Positions 9,958 to 18,477 are shown, counted from the first letter of the stretch. The stretch is 64,000 bases of DNA from Leisingera sp. SS27 (GCF_028368855.1 NZ_JAQNCY010000013.1:1-64000); one strand, 5' to 3'. Numbers and translations are program-made. The notes: generated from the letters alone by a model not told the origin.

Positions 9958-11781
9958 ATGCCCCTCTCTGAAGCCGCGCTGCTCCGCTTCCTGACATCGG
10001 TCCACCCTTACGACAGCCTGGAACCCGCGCTGCTGCAGGAGCTGGCACCCAAGTTCCGCCAGATCGAGGCCGCTGCCGGCAATCCAATCTATGCGCTGAA
10101 CGAGGAGCTGCAGGGCCTCTACCTGGTCCACACCGGCGAGGTGGAAGTGACCGACGAAAACGGCATTCCCGTTTCCATCCTCGGCCCCCGCAACTCCTTC
10201 GGCGAACGCGGCCTGACCCGCGGCGGCAAGGCGGCAACCTCCGCCCGAACCACCACAGACACAATCCTGCTGCTGCTGCCCAAGGCAGACTTCCACGCCC
10301 TGATGGCCAACCAGCCGAAAGTGGCGAAATTCTTCGACCGCCGCCGCCCCGGCAGCCGTGAGGACAGCAGCCTCGCCACCACGCGGGTAGAAACCATCAT
10401 GGCGCGCGATCCCGTCACCTGCTCCAGCGGCCTCACCTGCCAGGGTGCGGCGCAGCTGATGCGCGACCGCCGCATCTCCTCCATCTGCGTAACCGACGGG
10501 GACAGCCTGCAAGGCATCCTGACCACCCGCGACCTCACGGCCAAGATCCTCGCCGCCGGCAAACCCATCTCCACCCCGGTCAGCACGGTGATGACCCCGA
10601 ACCCGCTGACGCTTGCACCCTCCGCCATCGGCTCCGACGTGCTGCACATGATGATGGAGCATGGCATCGGCCACATCCCGGTGGTGGAGGCAGGCAGGCT
10701 CGCGGGCATAGTGACCCAAACCGACCTCACCCGGTTTCAGGCCGTCAGCTCCGGCGAGATGGTCTCCAGCATCGCCCGCGCCGGGTCAGCTGAGGAGATG
10801 GCAAAAGTCACCGCCGAAATCCCCCGCCTGCTGGTGCAGCTGGTGGCGGGCGGCAACCGGCATGAGGTTGTGACACGGCTGATCACAGACATCGCCGACA
10901 CCGTCACCCGCCGCCTGCTGGCGCTGGCCGAGGAGCAACTGGGCGCACCGCCCGTGCCCTACCTGTGGCTGGCCTGCGGCTCGCAAGGGCGGCGCGAGCA
11001 GACCGGCGTCTCCGACCAGGACAACTGCCTGATCCTGTCCGATGACCTGAAGCCGGAAGACAACGCCTATTTCGAACAGCTTGCGGCGTTTGTCTGCGAC
11101 GGGCTGAACACCTGCGGCTACGTCTATTGCCCCGGCGACATGATGGCCTCCAACCCGCGCTGGCGGCAGCCGCTGCGCGTCTGGCGCGACTATTTCCGCG
11201 GCTGGATCGCCAAGCCGAATCCTGAGGCACAGATGCTGGCCTCGGTGATGTTCGACCTGCGCCCGATCGGCGGCGATGCCGCGCTGTTTGCGGACCTGCA
11301 GCAGGAAACCCTGAAGGCCGCCAGCGCCAATTCGATCTTTACTGCGCATATGACCGCCAACTCGCTGAAGCACACGCCGCCGCTGGGGCTGTTGCGTGGG
11401 CTGGCCACCATCCGCTCAGGCGAGCACCGCAATACGCTGGATATGAAACACAACGGCGTGGTGCCGGTGGTTGACCTGGGGCGCATCTACGCGCTGCAGG
11501 GGCAGCTGGCCGAGGTCAACACCCGCGCCCGGCTGGAGGCGGCAGAGGCCGCGGGCGTGCTGAGCCCCTCAGGCGCCCGCGACCTCATGGACGCCTATGA
11601 CCTGATCGCCCAGACCCGCCTGGAACACCAGGCGGCGCAGATCCGCGGCACTCAGGCACCGGACAACTACCTCGCGCCTTCGGATCTTTCGGATTTTGAG
11701 CGAAGTCATCTGCGCGACGCCTTTGTTGTTGTAAAGACGATGCAATCGGCAGCCGGGCACGGCAAAGGCATGTTAAGCTGA
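9958..11781 (+). CDS. cNMP-binding/CBS/DUF294 nucleotidyltransferase-like protein
   Basis: This 607-residue cytoplasmic protein has a recognisable domain order. A cyclic-nucleotide-binding-like domain spans about residues 10-120 (GEVEVTDENGIPVSILGPRN, then FGERGL). Two CBS domains span about 140-265 (VETIMARDPVT... and VSTVMTPNPLTLAP...). A DUF294 nucleotidyltransferase-like domain (about 285-430) carries the GSQGRREQ motif near 341 and acidic residues in SDQDN, and a DUF294 C-terminal domain finishes the protein. Such proteins are found beside VC_2705-type symporters and a DnaQ-like exonuclease, as here. They are thought to sense nucleotides and modify or regulate a partner, but the target is not known to me. 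Confidence 0.88.
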   Translation: MPLSEAALLRFLTSVHPYDSLEPALLQELAPKFRQIEAAAGNPIYALNEELQGLYLVHTGEVEVTDENGIPVSILGPRNSFGERGLTRGGKAATSARTTTDTILLLLPKADFHALMANQPKVAKFFDRRRPGSREDSSLATTRVETIMARDPVTCSSGLTCQGAAQLMRDRRISSICVTDGDSLQGILTTRDLTAKILAAGKPISTPVSTVMTPNPLTLAPSAIGSDVLHMMMEHGIGHIPVVEAGRLAGIVTQTDLTRFQAVSSGEMVSSIARAGSAEEMAKVTAEIPRLLVQLVAGGNRHEVVTRLITDIADTVTRRLLALAEEQLGAPPVPYLWLACGSQGRREQTGVSDQDNCLILSDDLKPEDNAYFEQLAAFVCDGLNTCGYVYCPGDMMASNPRWRQPLRVWRDYFRGWIAKPNPEAQMLASVMFDLRPIGGDAALFADLQQETLKAASANSIFTAHMTANSLKHTPPLGLLRGLATIRSGEHRNTLDMKHNGVVPVVDLGRIYALQGQLAEVNTRARLEAAEAAGVLSPSGARDLMDAYDLIAQTRLEHQAAQIRGTQAPDNYLAPSDLSDFERSHLRDAFVVVKTMQSAAGHGKGMLS

Positions 11782-11802
11782 CACCTGCGTTCTGCCGTTG
11801 GC

Positions 11803-11845
11803 GCCGGAGCCTCCGGCGGGAATATTTTGAGAAAGATGAAAAGGC
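11803..11845. repeat. Gene-end repeat, copy 1 (plus orientation)
   Basis: A small G+C hairpin (GCCGGAG...CTCCGGC, 11803-11817) is followed by CGGGAATATTTTGAG and AGATGAAAAGG. The same arrangement, hairpin then CGGGATATTT then AGATGAA, occurs in two minus-strand copies at 17484-17542 and 21111-21173. It lies just after the DUF294 gene stop, in the position of a terminator. Confidence 0.6.
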
Positions 11846-11867
11846 CTGGGGTCTTCGGGGAGTTGGG

Positions 11868-12386
11868 ATGTTTCTGGAACTGATTGCGGTGATCTTTGCG
11901 GGCATTGCCACGGCGGGCGTGGTGATGCTGTTGAACCGGACGCTCAAGGGCCGCCTGCCGCGCTGGATGGCACCCGTGGCAGCCGGACTGGCCATGATCG
12001 GCGTGACAATCGCGTCTGAGTACGGCTGGTACAGCCGCACCAAGGCCGCCCTGCCCGAAGGCGTGGCCGTGGCGGAAACCATCGAGAACCGCAGCCTCTA
12101 CCGCCCCTGGACGCAGGTGGTGCCCTACGTGGACCGTTTCGCCGCAGTGGATACCGCCACGATGAAAAGCCACAGCGCGCATCCGCAGGTGTTTCTGGCG
12201 GATCTCTATTTCTTCGGCCGCTGGGCGCCGGTCAGTAAACAGGCCGCGGTGCTGGACTGCGGCAAGTGGCGCCGCGCGCTGGCCGGAGGCACAGCCGCTT
12301 TTTCCGGCGACGGGCTGCCCAAGGGGCTGGACTGGGTCGCGGCAGAATCCGATGATGCCATTCTGACCACCGCCTGCGGAGGATAG
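11868..12386 (+). CDS. Small membrane-anchored protein of unknown function
   Basis: I do not recognise a named family. The 172 residues begin with two hydrophobic helices (about 2-22 and 35-52) and continue as a soluble, probably periplasmic, region with two cysteines near the C terminus (about 130 and 170). GGGGAGTTGGG precedes the start. Its stop is three bases from the exonuclease start, and the exonuclease's Shine-Dalgarno (GGAGGA) lies inside its last codons. It is therefore probably translated together with the exonuclease. Its position between a DUF294 protein and an exonuclease suggests an accessory role in that module. Confidence 0.75.
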   Translation: MFLELIAVIFAGIATAGVVMLLNRTLKGRLPRWMAPVAAGLAMIGVTIASEYGWYSRTKAALPEGVAVAETIENRSLYRPWTQVVPYVDRFAAVDTATMKSHSAHPQVFLADLYFFGRWAPVSKQAAVLDCGKWRRALAGGTAAFSGDGLPKGLDWVAAESDDAILTTACGG

Positions 12387-12388
12387 CC

Positions 12389-13798
12389 ATGCACACACGC
12401 CTGTCACTGCGGCTGCGGATCTTCCTGTTCTTCTGCCTGCTGGCGTTTGGCGGTATCGCCGTGACCGCAGGCGCGCTCTGGGCCGGCTACAGCCGCGCAG
12501 AGCAGCCAGAGCTGTCAGATGCCTTCATCTTTTCCGGCCTGCTCAGCACGTTTGCCATTCTCGGCCTCTGCGCCGGTGTCTGGCTGCTGTTCGACGAAAA
12601 CGTCGCCAAGCCGATCGAGCGGTTGGCCGCAGGCATGCGCGCCCGTGCCCACGCCGGCGTGAGCAAGGACCTGGACACCCATGGCGCCCGCTACCTGGGC
12701 GACCTCGCCGCTGCGGCGCAGGGGCTGGCAGGCCAGCTGGGCGCCTCAGCCCTGAACGCGGCAGAGGCGATCGCCCGCGAAACCGAGCATCTGGAAGCTG
12801 AGAAGACCCGGCTGGCGGCATTGCTGACCGACATCCCCATCGCCACCGTAATGGCCAGCCCGGCGCATCAGATCGTGCTTTATGACGGCCAGGCCGCCGC
12901 GGTGCTGGCGCAGGAGGCTCCGCCGCGCCTGAACGCGCCGCTGTCCGACTATCTGGACCTGACCGGGCTGGAGGCCGCTTACGGCCGCCTGGTGCGCAGC
13001 GGCATGGAAGTGCAGGCCGAGGTGAAAAGCGCCAGCGGAACCCAGGTGTTCGACCTGCTCCTGAAACCGCTTGGCGGCGCTCCGGGCTATATCATCCTGT
13101 TCGAAGGCGCCCATGCGGGCCTCGCACCTGAAGACGCCCGCCCGCTGACCTATGATTTTGCGCTGCTCGACACAGAGCACGCGGACCTGGACACCCGCAG
13201 GCTCAGCTCCCTCAGCTATGTGGTGTTCGATACCGAGACCACCGGCCTGCTGCCGCACAAGGACGAGATCGTTCAGATCGGTGCCCTGCGGGTTGTGCGC
13301 AGCCGGATCATCGAAGGCGAAACCTTTGAGACCCTGGTGAACCCCGGCCGCCCTATCCCCGCGGCCTCCTCCAAGGTGCATGGCATCACCGATGCCATGG
13401 TGCGCGGACGCCCCGGAATTGCCAGCGCGGCCCGCCATTTCCACCGCTTTGCCTCAGACGCGGTGATCGTGGCCCACAACGCCCCCTTCGACATGGCCTT
13501 CCTGCACCGCCACGCCAAACGCACCGGCGTCACCTGGGACCAGCCGGTGCTGGACACGGTATTGCTGAGCGCGGTGCTGTTCGGCGCCTCGCAGGAACAC
13601 ACGCTGGATGCCTTGTGCGACCGGCTGGATGTCACTATCCCGCCGGCCCTGCGCCATACCGCCATGGGCGATGCCCGCGCCACGGCTGAGGTCTTCTGCA
13701 AGATGCTGCCGATGCTGGAGGCGCGCGGGCTCAATACCTTTGGTGCGGTGCTTGAGGAAACCCGCAGGCACGGCCGCCTCATTGAAGACATGAACTAG
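12389..13798 (+). CDS. Membrane-anchored DEDDh 3'-5' exonuclease (DnaQ-like)
   Basis: This 469-residue protein has two N-terminal membrane helices (about residues 8-30 and 45-68). A HAMP/coil-like linker (to about 140) and a PAS-like region (about 145-245) follow, then a DnaQ-family exonuclease domain from about 275 to 455. The catalytic set is complete: FDTETTGL (Asp and Glu, near 279-282), VAHNAPFDMAFL (second Asp, near 370) and HTAMGDARAT (His and last Asp, near 422-428). It is not the polymerase epsilon subunit, which lacks the membrane region. Paired with the DUF294 protein it may act on nucleotides or RNA under sensory control, but that is inference. Confidence 0.85.
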   Translation: MHTRLSLRLRIFLFFCLLAFGGIAVTAGALWAGYSRAEQPELSDAFIFSGLLSTFAILGLCAGVWLLFDENVAKPIERLAAGMRARAHAGVSKDLDTHGARYLGDLAAAAQGLAGQLGASALNAAEAIARETEHLEAEKTRLAALLTDIPIATVMASPAHQIVLYDGQAAAVLAQEAPPRLNAPLSDYLDLTGLEAAYGRLVRSGMEVQAEVKSASGTQVFDLLLKPLGGAPGYIILFEGAHAGLAPEDARPLTYDFALLDTEHADLDTRRLSSLSYVVFDTETTGLLPHKDEIVQIGALRVVRSRIIEGETFETLVNPGRPIPAASSKVHGITDAMVRGRPGIASAARHFHRFASDAVIVAHNAPFDMAFLHRHAKRTGVTWDQPVLDTVLLSAVLFGASQEHTLDALCDRLDVTIPPALRHTAMGDARATAEVFCKMLPMLEARGLNTFGAVLEETRRHGRLIEDMN

Positions 13799-13858
13799 GT
13801 AGACAATCGCGGCCATGCGTGGCAGGTCACTGCCCGGAACGAACAAAAGGCGCGCGAG

Positions 13859-14359
13859 ATGGCCGACACCAGCTTTATTCCCGGGCCGGACACCGCCCGG
13901 GCCTACCGCGATGCGCTCGGCTGCTTCGGCACCGGGGTGACGGTTGTCACCACTCAGACCCCGCGCGGCCCGCTGGCCATCACCGTCAACAGCTTCACCT
14001 CGGTTTCGCTGGAGCCGCCCCTGATGCTGTGGTGCCCGGCCAAGGCCTCGCTGCGCCACGATGCCTTTGTCGCAGCAGAGAACTTTGCAATCCATGTGAT
14101 GGCGGAGGATCAGCTGCCGCTGGCCAAGCACTTTGCCGCCTTCGGCGAGGATTTCACCGCAGCGGACTGGCAGCCCAATGAACTGGGCGCACCCGCGCTG
14201 GAGGGGGTGATCGCCCGTTTCGATTGCCGCCGCCACGCAGCCCATCCGGCAGGCGACCACACTATTGTCATCGGTGAAGTGGCCCGCGTGACCACCCGCC
14301 CCGGCAAGGGGCTGATCTTCAAACGCGGCCAGTATGGCGGGTTTCTGGAACAGGGCTGA
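13859..14359 (+). CDS. Flavin reductase family protein
   Basis: This 166-residue protein of the flavin reductase-like, FMN-binding split-barrel family probably uses NAD(P)H to reduce free flavin for a partner monooxygenase. The family core is visible: FGTGVTVVTTQTPRG, ITVNSFTSVSLEPPLMLWC (substituting the usual SVSLDPP), FAIHVMAEDQ, and a C-terminal GDHTIVIGEV stretch. Start ATG at 13859 follows AAGGCGCGAG, 60 bases after the exonuclease stop. Its last 41 bases overlap the 3' end of the opposite ferredoxin-like gene. No partner oxygenase is adjacent, so the substrate system is unknown. Confidence 0.88.
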   Translation: MADTSFIPGPDTARAYRDALGCFGTGVTVVTTQTPRGPLAITVNSFTSVSLEPPLMLWCPAKASLRHDAFVAAENFAIHVMAEDQLPLAKHFAAFGEDFTAADWQPNELGAPALEGVIARFDCRRHAAHPAGDHTIVIGEVARVTTRPGKGLIFKRGQYGGFLEQG

Positions 14360-15338
14360 TGACCGTATCGGCAAAGGGCAGACCGGCGCCGGCGGCAGCA
14401 ACCGGCTCAGCCGGGCTGTTTTCCTTGTCACTCCCGGCGGCCGCGGGGGCAGCCGTCTGCCCGCCGTCTCCGGCCAGCAGGTGCGGCAGCACCGCATAAG
14501 CCGTCAGGTCCATACCCGGCGTCATGCTCAGCGCCCGTTGCGGGCAGATCGACACACACAAACCGCATTGCGTGCACAGCGATTCCACGAAGCTCAGTGC
14601 GCCGCAGTTCTCCGTCAGGCTCAGCGCATCTGACGGGCAAACCCAGACACAGCTGTTGCAGCTGTTGCACAGGTCCTCATCCAAGCTGACAGAACCGTAA
14701 GGCGCCTGATCCGGCAGCTCTGCTTGGCCGGTGCTGGCAGGCAGCAGCGCGGCGGCACTGGCCCGCGCCGTATCCCGGCGGCTGCCCACCGCCAGCACCT
14801 CGGGGGCAACGGACGGAAACGGCAGCAGCCGTGCCGCCAGCCGCCGGTCCAGCCCCGCCGCACCGTTGAACAGCAGGATCCGGCCTAAGCCGCCCAGTGC
14901 CCGCACCAGATCCACTTCCAGCCGCTGCGGATCCCGCCCCTGCAGCGCCGAACAGGCCTGCAGGTAAATCACATCAAAGCCTGAGGCCAGCGCATGCAGC
15001 AGATCGGCATGGGTGATCTTTTCCAGCTTGCAGACAGAAACCGGCACGACATCGCTGTGCTCTTCGCCAGCTTCCGCCAGCCCCGGCGGCTCCAGCTCGT
15101 AGAGAACCAGAATCTGCGCCCGTCCAGTCGCCAGTTTCCGCACATGCGCCTCCTTGCACAGCGCCATCAGCGGCAAGGCAGTGCTTCGGCAGCCCACATC
15201 CAGCAGGGCAAACCGCCCCTTGACTGAATACTTGGACCGGCATTCGGCGGCATCGGCCGGGGAACAAAGACACAAGTGCTGCTGAGCCTTGCCAGCAGGC
15301 CTCCCCCGTTCAGAGATACGTCCGCACATCTCTCCCAT
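14319..15338 (-). CDS. 4Fe-4S ferredoxin-type protein, possibly shortened
   Basis: The protein carries two classical 4Fe-4S cluster motifs, C224-C227-C230-C234 and C255-C258-C261-C265, with the pattern CNSCNSC...CTQCGLC. The N-terminal ~215 residues are a cysteine-containing domain I cannot name. Larger roseobacter proteins near formate dehydrogenase genes share this cluster region but are about 650 residues, with further cysteines after it. Here the 339-residue protein ends in an Ala/Pro-rich tail, so it may be a truncated or divergent paralogue. The start is uncertain: the ATG at 15338 has no good Shine-Dalgarno, while a GTG near residue 66 has AAGGAGG. The tail overlaps the flavin reductase gene. 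Confidence 0.7.
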   Translation of the reverse strand: MGEMCGRISERGRPAGKAQQHLCLCSPADAAECRSKYSVKGRFALLDVGCRSTALPLMALCKEAHVRKLATGRAQILVLYELEPPGLAEAGEEHSDVVPVSVCKLEKITHADLLHALASGFDVIYLQACSALQGRDPQRLEVDLVRALGGLGRILLFNGAAGLDRRLAARLLPFPSVAPEVLAVGSRRDTARASAAALLPASTGQAELPDQAPYGSVSLDEDLCNSCNSCVWVCPSDALSLTENCGALSFVESLCTQCGLCVSICPQRALSMTPGMDLTAYAVLPHLLAGDGGQTAAPAAAGSDKENSPAEPVAAAGAGLPFADTVISPVPETRHTGRV

Positions 15339-15428
15339 GAGGTCACGCTAACACAAATTTGAACAACTCTAGGCTGCATTTTGCCTATCGTGCAATTTTG
15401 TTGCAAATTTAACCAATTTAGAGGCAAT
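15339..15428 (-). promoter_or_regulatory. A+T-rich upstream region of the ferredoxin gene
   Basis: The 90 bases contain CAAATTTG (15354-15361) and a 20-bp element TGCAATTTTGTT followed by GCAAATTT (15391-15410). The element matches 16 of 20 positions of the one upstream of acsA at 4755. It is a candidate operator for a shared regulator, possibly the ScfR/PccR-type protein encoded at 36599-37897. Confidence 0.4.
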
Positions 15429-15465
15429 GAATGCAAAACCCCGCCGGAACACATCCGGCGGGGTT
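15429..15465 (-). terminator. Terminator of the pyrimidine binding-protein gene
   Basis: AACCCCGCCGGA (15437-15448) and TCCGGCGGGGTT (15454-15465) form a perfect 12-bp stem with a 5-nt loop, followed on the minus strand by TTTTGCATTC. It lies 25 bases after the stop of the binding-protein gene. Confidence 0.85.
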
Positions 15466-15490
15466 GTGAAGGATTATCCGGCGCTGCGGC

Positions 15491-16477
15491 TTACTTCAGT
15501 GCAGCGTCAGTGATGGCATGGGTCCAAGCGCCTTCCGGCTCCTTGGTGATCACCGGGTCCGAACCGCCGCCCATCAGCGTCGACACGGTCCGCTGGTAGT
15601 CCGCTTCATCCAGTGCGCCGTTGCTGCCAGCAGTCAGCTTGGCAATTTCACCCATCATCCGTTTCTGGTGGGTCTCGGTCTGGGCACCGGAGGCATCGTT
15701 GTCGAGCACGATCTCTGCCGCCTCGTCCGGGTTTTCCTCGGCGTATTTCCAACCCTTCATTGAGGCCCGCACGAAGCGCTCCATCTTGCCGGTAAAGGCT
15801 TCATCGCTCAGGTTCTCTTCCAGCACATACAGGCCGTCTTCCAGTGTCGCGACGCCCTGGTCCTCATACTTGAAGGTGATCAGCTCATCCGGGGACACGC
15901 CCGCATCGATGACCTGCCAGTATTCATTATAGGTCATGGTCGAAATGCAGTCCGCCTGCCGCTGCAGCAGCGGATCGACGTTGAAGCCCTGCTTCAGCAC
16001 TTCCACACCGCTCTCGCCCTTGCCCTCGGTGGAGATGCCCAGCTGGCTCATCCAGCTCATGAAGGGAAACTCGTTGCCGAAGAACCAGACACCCAGAGTG
16101 CGGTTGGCCAGATCGGCAGGCGCGGCAATGCCCGTATCCTTCCAGCATGTCAGCATCATGCCGGAGGATTTGAACGGCTGCGCGATATTCACCAGCGGCA
16201 AGCCCTTTTCCCGCGCGGCCAGTGCAGCAGGCATCCATTCCACCGTCACATCGGCGCCGCCGCCGGCAATCACCTGGGTCGGCGCGATATCGGGGCCGCC
16301 CGGCAGGATGGTGACATTCAGGTCCTCTTCCTCATAGAACCCCTTGTCCAGCGCCACGTAATACCCCGCGAACTGCGCCTGGGTCACCCATTTCAGCTGC
16401 AGCGTCACGTCATCCGCAGCCTGCGCCGCCCCCGCAGCCCCCATCATCAGCGCTGCCGCCGTCATCAGATGTTTCAT
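15491..16477 (-). CDS. ABC transporter substrate-binding protein (SsuA/THI5-like)
   Basis: This 328-residue periplasmic binding protein has a signal peptide (about residues 1-20, ending AAQA). The NMT1/THI5-like core begins VTLQLKWVTQAQFAGYYVA, a signature of proteins that bind thiamine-precursor pyrimidines and related heterocycles. The gene is immediately downstream of the two permeases, and the cluster encodes pyrimidine degradation, so uracil, thymine or a dihydropyrimidine is a reasonable ligand (inference). It has GGGAGAACG as Shine-Dalgarno. A terminator separates it from the permeases and a RutR-like palindrome lies 43 bases before its start, so it appears to have its own promoter. 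Confidence 0.88.
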   Translation of the reverse strand: MKHLMTAAALMMGAAGAAQAADDVTLQLKWVTQAQFAGYYVALDKGFYEEEDLNVTILPGGPDIAPTQVIAGGGADVTVEWMPAALAAREKGLPLVNIAQPFKSSGMMLTCWKDTGIAAPADLANRTLGVWFFGNEFPFMSWMSQLGISTEGKGESGVEVLKQGFNVDPLLQRQADCISTMTYNEYWQVIDAGVSPDELITFKYEDQGVATLEDGLYVLEENLSDEAFTGKMERFVRASMKGWKYAEENPDEAAEIVLDNDASGAQTETHQKRMMGEIAKLTAGSNGALDEADYQRTVSTLMGGGSDPVITKEPEGAWTHAITDAALK

Positions 16478-16519
16478 GTCTCGTTCTCCCTATTGATTAT
16501 GATGTGAAGCTTGCCCGGG

Positions 16520-16537
16520 TTTGACCATTCGTTCAAA
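16520..16537. promoter_or_regulatory. RutR-like operator before the binding-protein gene
   Basis: TTTGACCATTCGTTCAAA matches the palindrome TTTGACCA-N2-TGGTCAAA found at 22541 except at two positions in the right half. It sits 43 bp upstream of the binding-protein start, where a repressor would block transcription. Confidence 0.65.
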
Positions 16538-16585
16538 GTTTTTTCTTTATGAGGCCAGCCTTTGCCGGCACCCCGCGCAAGATTT

Positions 16586-16619
16586 CCGCAAAAACCGCCC
16601 CGCAGCCGGCGGGACGGTT
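16586..16619 (-). terminator. Terminator after the second ABC permease
   Basis: AACCGCCCCGC (16593-16603) pairs with GCGGGACGGTT (16609-16619), an 11-bp stem with a 5-nt loop and one wobble, followed on the minus strand by a run of Ts (GGTTTTTGCGG). It lies 7 bases after the permease stop. Confidence 0.8.
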
Positions 16620-16625
16620 CAACTT

Positions 16626-17471
16626 TCAGCCCCGCTGCGACGGGTGCCAGAAGGTAAAGCTTTTCTCGATCAGCGCCACCAGCCCATAGAAGGCCGACCC
16701 GGCCAGCGCGGCCACCACGATCTCGGCCCAGACCATGTCCAGCGCCAGCTGGCCGACGCTGGTCGAAATGCGGAACCCCATGCCGACGGTGGGCGAGCCA
16801 AAGAACTCCGCAACAATCGCTCCGATCAGCGCCAGGGTGGTCGAGATCTTCAATCCATTGAAGACAAAGGGCAGCGCCGCCGGCAGCCGCAGCTTGAAAA
16901 ACGCCTGCCAGTATGTCGCCGCATAGGTCTGCATCAGATCGCGCTGCATGGCCGAGGTCTCGCGCAGCCCTGCCACGGTGTTCACCAGCATCGGAAAGAA
17001 CACCATGACGACGACCACAGCCGCCTTGGAGTGCCAGTCGAACCCGAACCACATCACCAGGATCGGCGCGGTGCCGACAATCGGCAGCGCCGCCACGAAG
17101 TTCCCGACAGGCAAAAGGCCGCGCCGCAGGAAATCGCTGCGGTCCACCAGAATAGCCGTCAGAAATGCCGCGCCGCAGCCGATCACATAGCCGCCAAGCG
17201 CGCCTTTCAGGATGGTCTGGGCAAAGTCCTCCCACAGGATCGGCAGGCTGGAGGCAAAACGCGCGGCAATGACCGTGGGCGCAGGCAGGATCACCAGCGA
17301 CACCGCCAGCCCGCGCACCAGCAGTTCCCAGACCACCAGCACGGTGATGCCGAAGATGGCCGGCACCAGCAGCTGCACCGCGCGGGTCTTCGCAGCCGGA
17401 CTGTTCGCCAGCCGGCTGTTCAGCCACCACCCGAAACACCAGACCAAACCGGCAAGCACCACCATCACCAT
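16626..17471 (-). CDS. ABC transporter permease (SsuC-type)
   Basis: This 281-residue inner-membrane protein of the binding-protein-dependent permease class has about six helices. The EAA-type cytoplasmic loop (ATYWQAFFKLRLPAALPFVFNGLK, about residues 185-208) contacts the ATPase. It resembles SsuC/ThiX-type permeases that pair with NMT1/THI5-like binding proteins. It is the second of two permeases in the operon, and the two probably form a heterodimer. The start at 17471 has GGGGGAT upstream. A strong terminator follows its stop. Confidence 0.88.
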   Translation of the reverse strand: MVMVVLAGLVWCFGWWLNSRLANSPAAKTRAVQLLVPAIFGITVLVVWELLVRGLAVSLVILPAPTVIAARFASSLPILWEDFAQTILKGALGGYVIGCGAAFLTAILVDRSDFLRRGLLPVGNFVAALPIVGTAPILVMWFGFDWHSKAAVVVVMVFFPMLVNTVAGLRETSAMQRDLMQTYAATYWQAFFKLRLPAALPFVFNGLKISTTLALIGAIVAEFFGSPTVGMGFRISTSVGQLALDMVWAEIVVAALAGSAFYGLVALIEKSFTFWHPSQRG

Positions 17472-17483
17472 GACTGGATCCCC

Positions 17484-17542
17484 CTGTTCATCTGGCCGAA
17501 AATATCCCGGGTGAGCCGCAGCGCGGCGAGGGCAGAGCCCTC
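17484..17542 (-). repeat. Gene-end repeat, copy 2 (minus orientation)
   Basis: Read on the minus strand, a hairpin (GAGGGC-AGA-GCCCTC, 17542-17528) is followed by CCCGGGATATTTTCGG and CAGATGAACAGG (to 17484). It occupies the gap between the two permease genes. The core is almost identical to copy 3 at 21111-21173. Confidence 0.65.
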
Positions 17543-17559
17543 ACTCCAAACAACACCCA

Positions 17560-18477
17560 TCATGCCCGCACCCCCATCCGGTTCAGCACCAGCTTTTCAA
17601 TCAGCCCCAAAAGCGCCACCAGCGCCGCAGCCAGGATCGCCGCGGCAAACAGCGCCGACCAGATCTGAACGGTCTGCCCGTAATAGCTGCCCGCCAAGAG
17701 CCGCGCGCCAAGGCCTGCAACCGCCCCGGTCGGCAGCTCACCCACGATGGCCCCTACCAGCGAGGCGGCGATGCCGATCTTCAGCGACGCAAACAGGTAA
17801 GGCATCGAGGACGGCAGCCGCAGCTTCCAGAACCCCTGGTTGGTGTTGGCGTTGTAGGTTTTCAGAAGATCCAGCTGCATCGCATCCGGCGCCCGCAGCC
17901 CCTTCACCATGCCAACAACTACCGGGAAGAAGCTGAGATAGGCTGAGATCACCGCCTTCGGGATAATCCCCTGCACCCCGATGGAATAGAGCACCACGAT
18001 GATCATCGGCGCCAGCGCGATGATCGGGATGGTCTGGCTGACAATCGCCCAAGGCATCACCGACATGTCCATGACGCGGGAATGCACGATGCCCACCGCC
18101 AGCAGAATGCCCAGCCCGGTGCCGATGGCAAACCCCAGCAAAGTGGCGCTCAGCGTCACCTGCGCGTGATAGATCAGGCTGCGCTTGGAGGTGATTTTCT
18201 TCTCCACCGTGGTCTCCCACAATTCCACCGCCACCTGATGCGGCGCGGGCAGACGGGGGCGTTCCTGCACCCAGGTGTCGCCGATGGCAAATGTGTTATT
18301 CACCACCAGCCCGATCTCACCCCTGTCCCGGCGTTCCTTGGCGGTGGCGGGGGTGACTTCCATCCCTGCCCGTTCCGCCTGATCCAGCACGCCCTTGATG
18401 TTCATCGGCACGCAGGCTGCATACCAGAAGGCGATGATGGCAGCGAGCACAGTCAGGACGGCAACAAGGCTCTTCAT
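17560..18477 (-). CDS. ABC transporter permease (SsuC-type)
   Basis: This is the first permease of the pyrimidine-type ABC transporter. I place the start at 18477 (MKSLVAVL), which has AAGGAGGGCGGGGCC upstream, giving 305 residues. A frame extending to 18552 exists but lacks such a site. An N-terminal helix (about 4-24) is followed by a roughly 80-residue hydrophilic region, then five helices. The EAA-like loop (TNQGFWKLRLPSSMPYLFASLK) lies near residues 205-227. The large periplasmic insertion after the first helix distinguishes it from the partner permease. It starts 99 bases after the ATPase gene stop. Confidence 0.88.
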   Translation of the reverse strand: MKSLVAVLTVLAAIIAFWYAACVPMNIKGVLDQAERAGMEVTPATAKERRDRGEIGLVVNNTFAIGDTWVQERPRLPAPHQVAVELWETTVEKKITSKRSLIYHAQVTLSATLLGFAIGTGLGILLAVGIVHSRVMDMSVMPWAIVSQTIPIIALAPMIIVVLYSIGVQGIIPKAVISAYLSFFPVVVGMVKGLRAPDAMQLDLLKTYNANTNQGFWKLRLPSSMPYLFASLKIGIAASLVGAIVGELPTGAVAGLGARLLAGSYYGQTVQIWSALFAAAILAAALVALLGLIEKLVLNRMGVRA

